Source: Dermacentor variabilis
Taxonomy: Eukaryota > Arthropoda > Arachnida > Ixodida > Ixodidae
Direction: 5' to 3'
Assembly (NCBI RefSeq): GCF_050947875.1
Contig: NC_134574.1
Location: 148,894,434-148,958,433, forward strand
DNA: 64,000 nucleotides
The notes beneath the pieces were generated by a model that searched no databases, was not told the origin of the DNA, and saw only the letters and a list, made by a program, of their open reading frames with translations. Shown in pieces: positions 10,603-20,405 of this stretch. The stretch's first letter is position 1, and each line of letters opens with the position of its first letter. The translations under genes were made by a program, and so were the position numbers.

Positions 10603-10693
10603 GGAGTGACGCAATAAAATGATGTCAGTTGAGAGTAGCGCCTTGTCCTGTCGTCTTTCTTGTGTCTGTCTTTTTGCGCTAATCAAAGTATTC
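10603..10693 (+). repeat. Penelope-like terminal repeat, right arm of the inverted pair
   Basis: Reverse complement of 10104-10194. Both termini point outward, with the GIY-YIG remnant between them. Inverted or partial terminal copies are a known habit of Penelope-like elements. Confidence 0.88.
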
Positions 10694-11941
10694 GGAACTT
10701 CTTCCCTTTTGCATGTCAATTGTTTAACGTTTTCGCATGCGAATTTATCATCAGTGCCGCGCAGACAGTCGAGGGCACTCTCGCATGTAAACAGGGTCCA
10801 TTAATGAAGGGGACAGTGGGGCTCGTAGCCCCCGCTGGGTGCCACCGCTGAGGGTCAGCAGAAGCGGCAGCTTCGCGCTGGTGCAGCGAGGAGTGTGACG
10901 TGATGCGATATCTCTGCAACATGTTAAAAACCAAAACGAAGAAAGCGGCGAATGATTCGTGAAAGAATAAAAAAACATGCGACAGAACCCGTTTATTGCG
11001 GCACAACGTATTGCCACCGTCGAAACGAGGTATGCACATGACTTCATCCGCTAGGAGCTCTAGCGGCGTCCGCGGCAGCCGCCATAACTTAGCTCGCGAA
11101 TTCGCGCTGCCTACGCGAGCAGGCCTGTCTCGCCAAACAGTTGCCAATACGCACGAACTATCCGACTAGCCAAGGTGTCTTTCTGACTCGGCTTATCGAG
11201 CTGTACGTGGTACGTCAATGATGCGCTTAAGCGTGTACGCGAGTTGGTTTAATGAACCAGCAAAATCACGCTTTGAAAACAATGTGTGCTTTTGCGACTG
11301 TGTCGACCCGCTCAGCATCAAAGATGACGCACTTCGGCGCGGTGTTGGACTGCCTCGCGTATATCTCGCCGACATCAACGCTTACCTTGTGAATGTAACA
11401 AGCTTCATGACCGGCGAGCAACTGAAGGTTTGCAAGTCGATGGAAGGGCACAGTTATCTGACGAGCGGCTGGGTGCAGTAGCCGCGCGTCAAAATGCTCG
11501 CAGACAGCGTGGCCCTTGCTGGAAAGGTAAGAAGATTTTCTTTCATTTTATTTCGATGGCGCTTGTCGGGCAGCAAACCGTGCGAACGCCGTGTGAATTG
11601 TGCCACAACACTTTTCCAATGTCTCGGCTATCGGGAGAAGGGTCCAGTTGCTCGGGCTCTTTTTAAATGGTGTTTGTGTGTACGAGTACGTAGACAAACG
11701 CACGGCGCCATGCACGCGTTTAGCAGAGCAACGCTACTGTTTAGCGCTACTATCAGAGATGCTCGTTCTTTTCGCGACAGATAAGTGTGTCCCATTTTGA
11801 ACTTCCCATCAAAGTAGCATGATCGCCTTTATTGCGCACTTTTCGGCTTGTTATCCACTTCCGTCGTGTAGGGTGGCATAAGCGTTGGTTCACAAAAAAG
11901 AAAAAAAAAAACCTCGAGAACTAAACACTGATTCCACAGCC
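10694..11941. other. No gene recognised
   Basis: Frames up to 143 codons (minus strand, 11147-10716) exist but have no recognisable motif and overlap equally weak frames on the other strand. Possible host intergenic or intronic sequence. Confidence 0.45.
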
Positions 11942-13427
11942 TTAAAGGGCCCCTGAAACGGTTCGGACAAATTTTGTAGACGCGTAGGGTACAGCTTAAG
12001 TAGAACATTCGCACCACAATTTAAGTGAAGCGTTACGTATTAATGGAGCTACAAGCGATTAGAAGTTACCCTCCTCCCTAGCCATGCTTTTCCTCCTCAA
12101 CTCGTTCGCCGAGCGAGCGGGACTAAGCTCCGCCTTCACTGGTTCAGCGTCACGATGCGACGTCACATCGTCCACTTCCGGTTGTATTGGAGCCCGCCCG
12201 CGCGAGACCTCTCCGCTAGCCGCTTGGCCGTCGACCCCAAGCGAGAGCTATCGAAGCAGCGTGCGTTGCAAGCATTCTGTCGTAGCACCGAACGTGTTTT
12301 GTATTCCGGTAACCACAGGCAAGCTGGTCATTTCGGCAAATGACTGGAGGCATAAACTCAAGCTGATGAAGGAACATTAGCGTAGACGTACGTGAGCGGC
12401 CTGATCGGTCTTCGCGATCCATACACTTGTTGGCGCAGCGCTTAACCAGCCAAACAAAGCGCTAATATTGCTCTAACCAAGTGTAAAACAATTTAAACAT
12501 TTATAAAAACACGTGTTGATGATTACACTCCTGCGAAAAATACACACCAGCAGCAAAGAAGAATACACTTCGTTGCTGCTACTGTGTATGGTTGAGCTTT
12601 GTGCCACCAGGTGGCTGCACTATGCAGACCATTCATATTTGCCCTTCTGCTCATCTCATGGCTCATCCCGTTACGGCACAGTTAAGCGGCCAGACTCTGT
12701 CCCCTTGCGCTTGCGTCTGCCCTTTACCGGACTCGCGAAACGCTATTGCGCTAGTAATCTTCCGGTGTAAAATGACGGCCACAAACGCGCAAATCCTGGC
12801 GCCGATCGGTTAGCGGCAGTCTGATGCGCAGCAGGCAGTTCGCTCGTACGCTGCCTTGCAGAGGGACACGATGTCGCAGCTTGACATATTGCCAGTCGCT
12901 ACGTTTGCAGTCCACAAGGCAACAAAGTCGAATCATAGTGCTCGCGAAAAGACTGAGACCGACTCTGACCGCGGAGCTCTCTTCAAAATGGAGTACGTTG
13001 TAACACAAGCAGACGACACACGCTGTGTGCCGGAAGTGTTTAAGTGTACTGAAAAATTGTTCTTGTGCATTCTCTTTATGTTACTTTCTTTTCATAAAAA
13101 CAAATTAACTAACATTCCAGCTATTACGAAGGTAATTTGTTTACCGTAAAGTTGGAAAAATTATCGATCACGCGCCCTTGTCAGCCAATCGGATAGCTCG
13201 CCCCAATGACGTCGTATGGGAGATTTCGGTCATATGGGTAGGGGTGGCTTAAAATTCCGCCGAGCAGTGCGCTGCGATCGGCAGCGATGTGCATATTTAA
13301 AACCTTATAATAAATTACACGCTTTACGCGGAGCACTTAGATGTGTCAATTAATGATCAGAAGGACCTACTCTAACGACTCAATACGTTTGTAGAAAATC
13401 GTCAAAAGCGTTTCAGGGTCCCTTTAA
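11942..13427. mobile_element. Kolobok-like DNA transposon, TTAA target duplication, non-autonomous
   Basis: The element is flanked by TTAA (11942-11945 and 13424-13427). It begins AGGGCCCCTGAAACGG and ends in the inverted equivalent CGTTTCAGGGTCCCT. The inverted termini extend about 45 bp, including ATTTTGTAGACG against GTTTGTAGAAAAT. It is 1478 bp between the TTAAs. A THAP-type zinc-finger remnant lies inside on the minus strand. TTAA duplications, AGGG/CCCT ends and a THAP domain together fit the Kolobok superfamily better than piggyBac (TTAA but no THAP) or P (THAP but 8-bp TSD). No transposase catalytic region is left, so it cannot move itself. A related terminus lies at 58495-58665. Confidence 0.65.
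12754..12945 (-). pseudogene. THAP-domain remnant inside the Kolobok-like element
   Basis: The minus-strand frame ending at the TAG at 12751-12753 contains C-C-L-V-D-C-K near its start and R-V-C-G-R-H-F-T-P-E-D-Y just before the stop. The THAP finger is a C2CH DNA-binding domain (C-x2-4-C...C-x2-H) with a following F-x-P-x-D-Y/F, and both ends are visible here. The middle, with the invariant W and the F-P block, is only partly recognisable, so the domain is degenerate. In the transposon it would bind the terminal repeats. A host THAP protein is the alternative, but its position inside the TTAA-flanked unit argues for a transposase origin. Confidence 0.6.
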
Positions 13428-15879
13428 TAACTTGTATGTTGCGGTGATTCTGCTGGTCTTGTCAAAGCAATTTTCTCGCCTTCCCAGGTTCGTCATTCAC
13501 AATCATTCAATGAAGAGCCACTCACACCATGGCTTCTCGTAAAAAGCGAGGTGCTGGCTGCACACTCCACCTATAAAGCAGGCCTTGGAGGGGCAAGCTC
13601 GCATATATCTGCTGTGCCCTTTTACATTGAGGCTGTAGTGAAGAAGTGAGATAACCAGGTATCGAGAAGAACCCAACCTGGGTAACATTGCTATCGCCGG
13701 GATTCGTTCTTGTGTGATTGCTGCAGCCAAACACATCACAGTTCAACATGACACCGAAACTCACTAGACGCACGGCCACGGTGCGTGTAGTCTGTCTGCG
13801 TACGGAAACACTGTACATAGGCCTGTTCAATAAACAAATACCAACAGCACTGCGCGCGAAACACTGAAACGGCCGTGCTTATATATGAACGACTCGTTAA
13901 GTTCGCAACGCGAACGGCGTGTCCAAAGATGGGCATCAAATACAGACAAGCCACATAGACAAGACAAAGATATAGATCAGATATAGACAGACTTACTTCA
14001 CTTACTTTCCGGGACTATGCTTGTGTCTATATAGACACAAGCATAGCCTCGGAAAGTGCGTTAATTACCCTAAAGATGCTAATGTGCTAAAAAAGCATGA
14101 AGAAACTAGAGTGTAAAAGCAGCCGCACAAGTTCTGAGACGATTTCATCATCGTGTCGTACGACACCACTATGACGTCCCTGAAATGTCCAAACCCATGA
14201 TGAATGTATAAGCCTCTCACCCATGCACTTTGGAACGCTGTCGACGTTTATCGGGATAGGGTGTTTCTACACCGACACTTTCGACCACAATTTTGCACGC
14301 TGAGGATCCAGTAGATCGCGATCTTCGATATTACAAGAACATCGCTACTGAAACAGGACAAAGAAGAATGGGTGCACACATTTCAACGTAACATGGAAAA
14401 CCACTAACTTGACGAATTAGCCGTTCTACAGGTCGCGGCCATAGGCAGTTGTCTGCACGGTAATGCTGAGTGATCACAGCCAGGTCGATCATTATTGTTA
14501 GACCGTGCAACATCTAACATTCTTGATCACGATCGAAAAATTTGGTCCGTATCGAAATTGATCGGGATCGAAATTTCTTGTGTTGCACCGGCATTAAAGA
14601 ACGACCCAGAGCCAAAGCGATTCAAGCCGTCACTGCCCACCTCTCGCGACCCAAGTCACGGAATCAAGCTGCCACACAGTACGGTCAGCATTCTTTTGAC
14701 CAATGGGCTACTTGCACTAAAGCACTTAACTGCTGGCAACTTGCTACAGCAGAAATGTTTCCGATCAAGCGTGCGCTGTCATACAAACACGAGAAAGCAC
14801 AATGTGCGTCGCAGCTGCAAATCAACTGGCGCTCAATGCATCGCTCAAGACACGTTGAAGTACAGCTGCAGCAGGTATTCTCGTCGTCACGAGAAAACTG
14901 TCATGCCTGAGCTACGAGATGAGCAACATGCTGCCGCGAATAATAGCAAGCACTAAGTAAAACGGCAAACTTTCGCATTCCGACCTACTTGATCTGCGGA
15001 TGGCAATTGTCCATGCTTGCCTGCGTTCCTTTTCATGCCATTTATCCGAGAAACTGTTGAGCTTGGCAAGCGGCTGCAGTCCCCGGGTGCTTTCGTCACC
15101 GTTGTGACAGTTTGCCCTGCAACAGTGCCGTGCTCCTTGGCTATCCGACCGCCGAGCCATCACGAATCAACGATGAGGTCAGGAGCAATACTGCAAAGAT
15201 TGTGGGTATCGCGAGTGCCCCACGGTGCTGGCGACCTGATACATGCTGACTCCGCTGTCCGCTAGGGGAACGCGTGGCGCTGGCGTCTATCCGCAAATGA
15301 GGTTGGGAACCCTATTGGTATGGTCTAGAGTCTACCAGCTCGGCGCCTCATCACCTTGATCCACTCACTGGATGCGGGTGTGCGCGCCACGGTTCGCTTG
15401 CGCTAGCTTCGCTATGTTGAGCGCAGGCCTCTACTTCTAGATAAAACAACTGGGCCATCGAAAGTATCAAGCGGAATTGGAGCGAAAGAGTGCAAAGTCT
15501 TGCAGTGAGGCGTGCTTTTAAAACACTTTGCCCAAAACAAATTTGTTGCTGCGTGTAGCGTTTGAGACATACCATGGTTCCGGTCATATGTCTCCACGCA
15601 GTCGCGAGCTGCTCACGTGGGGCCCTCGAGCGAACGCTTCTCCCGGAGGACGTTCCTTCGGGCTTTGCTCGACGTGCAGGGAAGAAGGTCACCCAAGGTC
15701 ATCCCTGATTGTTGTTCGCAGCCTCAGTAGTACTAAGGGCAGCCTTTCCAACCACTTCCCCTTTCCCCAGTGAAGAGTAGCAGGCTAGAGACATGCTCTC
15801 CAGACCAATCTCGCCTCCTTTCTCTTCATTAAAATATCATCCTCGTCCTCCTTTCCACTCAGCGCTGTCTGCCGAGTGT
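13428..15879. other. No gene recognised; contains one long palindrome
   Basis: Frames up to 153 codons (14495-14956, plus) have no motif. The only structure is the palindrome at 14005-14056. The stretch 15760-15855 (CCCTTTCCCCAGTGAAGAGTAGCAGG in outline) resembles 3' tails of arthropod non-LTR elements but carries no protein sequence. Confidence 0.45.
14005..14056. repeat. Long palindrome (cruciform-capable)
   Basis: Bases 14015-14046 form a perfect 32-bp palindrome centred on TCTATATAGA. The symmetry continues imperfectly to CTTTCC (14005-14010) paired with GGAAAG (14051-14056). No coding or terminator role is evident. It may be the two termini of a small foldback or TIR element fused together. 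Confidence 0.9.
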
Positions 15880-16482
15880 GCCAGTCAATGACGCCTAAAA
15901 TTGTCGGTGGAGACGCTCAAGTATACCGTTGCTCTGTGGGTGGTAAGCCATGGTGGCATGAAGGAGCATACAGAGCAGTCTCACCAGGGCAGAAAAACGG
16001 GAGCTTTGGAATTGCTGGTCTCGGTCAGTAGTTATGCGCAAAGGACAACCGTACCGTGACACCCAATTAGCAACAAATGCTTCCGCAACTGTTTCGGGCC
16101 TAATGTTTTGTAGAGTGTCACCTCAGGCCACCTTGTGTATCGGTCGACACACGTGAGGAAATACCTGAAACTTTGACAGGGCGGAAGAGGCCCCATCAAT
16201 TCTAAATGCACGCTACCGAAACAGCTCTGTGGTGGTTGAAACGGCTGCACCGCTGAACGCGTGTGCCGGGCCACTTTGACGGCTTGACAGGCTTGGCAGC
16301 TTCTTGCCCAGCTTCGGACATCTTTGTTGATCCCTGGCCAGACGAAGCGGTCTGTGATAAACCTCTGCGTCGCTCTGATGCCGGCATGGCTCGGCCCGTG
16401 CAGTGAACCGAATATCGGCCGCCGAAAGTGGTGTGCCACGAACGTGGGAGGAGTCGCCTGCGATTTGTCGCACGTGACTCAT
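15880..16482 (-). pseudogene. Gypsy integrase, partial
   Basis: The minus-strand frames give H-x3-H (G-P-S-H-A-G near 16390) and C-Q-A-C (near 16290), together the HHCC zinc finger. The core follows: L-G-S-V-H-L-E-L-M-G-P-L-P (near 16200; the expected first catalytic Asp reads Glu), then a T-D-R-D-Q-Q-F-Q block near 16020 and Y-H-P-Q-S-N-G-I-L-E-R near 15905. A frameshift lies near 16060 and an in-frame stop near 15885. The C-terminal domain is lost. Integrase would insert the cDNA; this one cannot. Confidence 0.78.
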
Positions 16483-16593
16483 TTTGTTGTGTAGGCAAGT
16501 GACACATAAGCAAGCTGGAGCGATGGGTCTTTTTCCCGCACTTGGCGCAGCTCGGGGTCGTTTTGGTGGGCTGAGGCTAAAGTTCAGAAGTCA

Positions 16594-16900
16594 CTAGGTC
16601 CAGCAGGCACAGCGCCCGATCCGCCACAGTGCGTCAGCTGCCTGATTTTCGGTCCCAGAGATATGGCGGATGTGCGTAGAATATTCGGAGATAAAGGAAA
16701 GTTCCCGAAGCTCACGTTCTGAGTGCGAGAAAGTGCTACTGAAAACGAAGGTTAACGGCTTATGGTCGGTCAATGTAAACGCTACATCCTTGCTCATCAG
16801 CTCGGAGTCCGCAGAAAATACCCGCTGCCTCACTCACAACTTAGCAGGGAAGAGGCCGCCGATTGACGCAAAATACAGATTGGGGTATTCCTCCATCTAA
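16594..16900 (-). pseudogene. Gypsy RNase H, second part, after the nested insertion
   Basis: The minus frame starting near 16850 has F-T-L-T-D-H-K-P-L-T (catalytic Asp in T-D-H), then I-R-H-I-S-G and N-Q-A-A-D-A-L-W-R. This is the C-terminal half of the Gypsy RNase H, with the usual N-x-x-A-D-A-L-S-R end changed to W-R. The first half is on the other side of the inserted non-LTR fragment (17225-17450). RNase H would degrade the RNA template during cDNA synthesis. Confidence 0.75.
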
Positions 16901-16904
16901 AATT

Positions 16905-17220
16905 GCTAAACGCCCTATATCCCACTCGCTATAGGGCTAACTGCCCTTGGTCCGGTGGCGTACCCACACAATAGTACATGTAACCTGGGAGTGCACTAAG
17001 TGCCCTCATAGGCCATATAGCACTGACACAATGGAGCAGTGGGAGGCACAGATCGACCGTTCCGACTTGGCTGGACAGAAGTCCTTAATTAGCCAGGTCA
17101 GTCAGGCGGCAGAGGCCAGTGGGTGCCCTAGGGGGGGGGGCTCCGACCACCCCTCCTTAAGATTTCTTCCTGTGAAAGTTTCTACACATATGTATACAGC
17201 CTCCAAGAAAAAAAAACATA
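16905..17220 (+). pseudogene. Nested 3' fragment of a non-LTR retrotransposon (plus strand)
   Basis: The plus-strand frame contains V-T-W-E-C-T-K-C (near 16985), M-E-Q-W-E-A-Q-I (near 17032) and a Q-A-A-E-A-S-G tail. This matches the C-terminal end after RNase H in the other I-like elements of this window (compare H-M-L-W-E-C at 43960 and W-D-A-L-L at 44010). A G-rich run and a short A-rich tail (17207-17215) follow, the usual 3' end. It splits RNase H of the surrounding minus-strand Gypsy element and so inserted after it. Only about 80 codons survive. Confidence 0.7.
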
Positions 17221-17224
17221 AATG

Positions 17225-18896
17225 CTTGACAGCGCAATAGATGGCCCACATTTTCCTCACGAAGGTGCTGTAGCGGACTTCTGTAGGATTGAGGCGATTT
17301 AAGAACCTTAGAGGGCGCTCCAGTCTGTGGCGTCGTGCTGCTACATTACTGCACCCACCGCCGTGGTCGACTCGTCTACCATAAGGCGAGTTGGCGCGTC
17401 GGGCAGCGGCTGAAACAGCAATACTGCTGTCGCTAACTGCATTTTGGCTTCCTGGAAGGAGTGTTCGTGCTCCGAGGATCAGGGGGGTGGGGGGAGTGGC
17501 GTTTGTGTGGAGTGGCGAAGCAGTAGGTCAGTAAGCGATTGAAGAACTCGCGCACAGGGTGGTATGAAGTGCCTGTGAAAATTTGAGACCTAGAAGAAAC
17601 TCGCGCGACTTTCTGAAGGAGCTTGGAGAGGTGAAGTCCTCCATTGTCCGCCAACGTGGCTTGATGTCTCGGGGTGAAATTCGATGGCCGAGAAAATGCA
17701 GGGGTTCAACTCCGAGAATGCATTTCTGGGTCTTTAGAACCGGGTCATGTTCACGCCAGTTGCTCAAATACAAGGCAAAGGTGCTCTTTGTGCTCTTAGT
17801 CTGTGCGACTTGGAGCGAGAATGTCTTCAAGGTAGACGGAAATGATGGGAGTCGGCGCGCAAACTCGCCCGTGAATCCATGAAAAGTTTGCGACGGATTC
17901 TTCAAACCGTAAGGCATACGGACAAACTCGAATAGGCGAAATGAAGTAGTGATTGCTGTATTTGGAGTGTCGTTTAATTCGATAGGAATTTGGTGGTACG
18001 CGCTCACAAAATCGATCTTGCTGTATATTTTGGTTCCCGCGAGACGAGTGCCGAAGTCAGGTATGGGGGGGAAGGGGGTATTGATCCGGAATACTGACGG
18101 CATTCAAAGCTCGGTAATCAGCATAAGGCCACCAGTCGCCACTGTACTGCTCTGGAACCACATGGAGAGGTGAAGACCAATTGCTGGAGGAAGGACGAAC
18201 TACGCCGAGCTGAATCATGTGTTTGACCTCACGGCGGGCGGCTTCCAACATCTGTCTAGTGAGCGTCGGTGGCTAGGTGGCGACAGGTGGGCCGGTGGTG
18301 ATGATATGCTGCGTCACCTTGTTTTTCACAAGCAGCGCATCTTTTCGGGGCTTTGTGAGCTGAGGGTACTGAGTAAGTACATTGTCGTACGTTGAAACCG
18401 GCTGAAATGTACGGATGTCGGAGGAGGTGACGTTCGACTGCAGGCCAAGTGCACCGAGGCATGTGACGTTATCCTTTAGGCACCGATCGCGAACACTCAC
18501 ATCTAGGTTGAAATGGCTAAGGAAGTTTACTCCCAGTATGGCAAACCTGACGTCGGCGATTACAAACATCCATCTGCGTAAGCGCCGGAGCCCGATGTCT
18601 ATCGTTATTGACCGGAGCCCGTACGACGCGATCGCAGTGTTGTTCACTATGTGGAGCGTGGGTGTGGATTTGCCGCGTTGGAGATCTGCTGGCGTGGCGG
18701 AAACGATAAGTAGCTCAGCTGCGGCGTCGACGAGGAGGCGGGTGTCGGTGATGCGGTCGACTACGAGTAAAAGGCGGCTTGCCTGAGTGCCGATGTCGCA
18801 TGCCGCCGTTAGCAACTGGCCGGTGCGTTTCCCGACCACGAATAGGGCTGGGTGTAGCGACTTCCTTGTTCGCGAAAGCGACGGTGGTACCAGCAC
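17225..18896 (-). pseudogene. Gypsy protease, RT and first half of RNase H
   Basis: Protease: the L-V-D-A-A-A-E segment (near 18735) sits where family members have L-V-D-T-G-A, so the catalytic D-T-G is lost; the later I-L-G-V-N-F-L block (near 18530) is normal. RT begins near 18250 with G-V-V-R-P-S-S-S-x-W-S-S-P-L. It continues with Y-R-A-L-N (18110), F-S-K-I-D-F-V-S-A-Y-H-Q-I-P (18000; reads Y-S-K here) and M-P-Y-G-L-K-N (17900). The catalytic box appears, in a shifted frame near 17820, as Y-L-E-D rather than Y-L-D-D. L-G-H-R-I-S follows, then an RNase H start with V-D-E-S near 17375. Several stops and frameshifts make it non-functional. Confidence 0.82.
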
Positions 18897-18971
18897 AACT
18901 GCCGCGGCGAGTCTCTAGGTGCTCTGCGAGACTGTGAAGCCGAATGGTTGCGCCGAAGATGGTCACTAGTG

Positions 18972-19638
18972 TTACCGCCAGTCATCAGCTTTTCTAGTGC
19001 ACGGGTATGAACTGTTTCCTCGAGGCGCGAGAGTCGGACTCCTAGCTCTAAGACTCTCGTAGCGGTGATAATTAGCTGTGCTGAAGACGAGCAGTCGCAT
19101 ACGCGGTCGGCGAGTGCAGCTAACCGATAGACTTGTCGGAACCTGCCAGTACCATGCGTGCTGACTGTGGGAGGCGTTGCAAGCACAGCTCACGCAAAAT
19201 TGAAAGCTGGCTCTCGTTTGCGGGGTCTCACTCAGTAACTGACACAACCGGTGCATCAATTGTGTCGGTCGTTGGCCACCGAGCTGTTGGAGCCTAATCT
19301 GGTGCGATGACTCGAGGCGCTGCAGGACCGTGCGTTTCAGGTTGCCGTATGCGGTGGCCGAAGGCGTACCCGCTAGCAAGTCGTCTGTGGCATCGGCGAC
19401 GTCGGAGGGCAGCGCGGCTACGACGTGCGGGTTCTTTTCTGTCAGTGATGAGTCGCTGTATAAAACGGGTCTCTACTAGCATAAACCAAACTCGGGGATT
19501 TTCGGGCCGAAAGCTGGGAAGCTGAAGCGCTGTGGCAATGACACGATAAATAATCGTGGCGTCGTCTCTATCAGGAGTAGGAGCAGGTCGTCCATGGTTA
19601 GCGTTGGGAAAAAAAAACAAATTGTCCTTTGGGACCAC
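18972..19638 (-). pseudogene. Gypsy gag remnant
   Basis: The minus frame from 19638 contains F-R-P-E-N-P-R-V-W-F (near 19500), the start of the capsid-like domain of this Gypsy lineage, followed by R-F-I-Q-R-L-I-T. A frameshift moves the frame to 19379-18972, with A-Y-x-x-L-K and a Q-L-G-G-Q-R-P-T-Q-L-M-H segment. Gag would assemble the virus-like particle. It is frameshifted at least twice and shows no clear zinc knuckle. Confidence 0.7.
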
Positions 19639-19639
19639 T

Positions 19640-19862
19640 TGTTGGGAGCTTGGTTAAGCGCAGGCAAGGAATACACGTTTTGACAGCTCGAGGACGAAGA
19701 GTCGACTGGCTTTATTCAAAAATAAAAGCAGGTTTGCCCAGTGGCAGCGGCAGCGCCAGAGTCGGGCAGCCGCTTCTGTTCGAGCAGGGGCAAACTAGAT
19801 ATTCGGAGCAGGGTGCACTGACCCCCACGGCGGGGACAAGGAATCGACGGACGGTCGCTACA
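19640..19862 (-). mobile_element. 5' LTR of the minus-strand Gypsy element
   Basis: Read on the minus strand, the segment starts TGTAGCGACC (19862) and ends CTCCCAACA (19640), so it has TG...CA ends and is 223 bp. It has an AATAAA signal (near 19720) and lies directly upstream of the gag remnant. No second copy is in the window, so the ends rest on the TG/CA rule and position. Confidence 0.6.
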
Positions 19863-19894
19863 GGCTCGTGTCGTGATACCTCTGGAGTCGTTCC

Positions 19895-20405
19895 ATCGCT
19901 GTCATTCCAACTTATTCATGCGACACGCGTCATGCCATCGTCATCGCGCCATCGTCTTCACACAGGTACCGTGATACATTCATCGTCACGCCGTTATTGT
20001 AATACACTATTTGCCATTCCATTGTCATCATGCCGTTGTCATGTCATCGTGGTTACTACATCATCGTCATACCGTCGTCATGCATTCGCTGTCATACAAT
20101 CGTCAGGATACCGTCGCGGTTGCTCCGTTGTCATCATTGTAACTTCGAAATCCGACCCTCGTCGTGCCTTTATCGTCACAATGTCGTTTTGCCGTTGTCA
20201 GCACTTCAGTATCGTCATGCCATCGCCGTCATACCACCTGTGTCAATCCATCGACGTCATTCCTTGTTCGTCATTTTATCGTAATCATGCTGTCGTCATT
20301 CATTGGTGATTATGCCGCCGTTCTCATGCCATCGTCGCCACGTAGGCGCTACTATGTATTCGTTGTCATACGGTCTTATTCATCTCTTTGTGTTCCTTTT
20401 TCTGG
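19895..20405. repeat. Degenerate CATCGTCAT-type minisatellite
   Basis: About 500 bp consists of diverged, variably spaced copies of motifs such as CATCGTCAT, GTCATGCCATCGTC and CCGTCGTCAT. Long frames here (226 codons, plus) are artefacts of the repeat's low stop content and should not be read as a gene. The unit length is irregular (roughly 12-20). Confidence 0.75.

Larger units (their letters stand above)
15880..19862 (-). mobile_element. Ty3/Gypsy LTR retrotransposon, 3' truncated, heavily decayed, with a nested non-LTR fragment
   Basis: In element order on the minus strand it has a 5' LTR (19862-19640), gag remnants, protease, RT, RNase H and integrase. The integrase breaks off near 15880, after the H-P-Q-S-N-G block, and no 3' LTR follows. 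A 3' piece of a non-LTR element interrupts RNase H at about 16905-17220. Domain order PR-RT-RH-IN identifies Ty3/Gypsy. Frameshifts occur throughout, and key catalytic residues are changed in protease and RT. The pol protein resembles that of the Gypsy element at 53.9-57.2 kb more than that of the 24.6-27.4 kb one. Confidence 0.85.

Noticed and set aside
11942..13427. piggyBac element
   Set aside because: TTAA fits, but the THAP remnant and AGGG...CCCT ends fit Kolobok better; no piggyBac DDD domain seen.
19629..20309. 226-codon plus-strand frame
   Set aside because: It runs from an LTR into the CATCGTC repeat; Ser/His/Arg-rich low complexity, not a gene.
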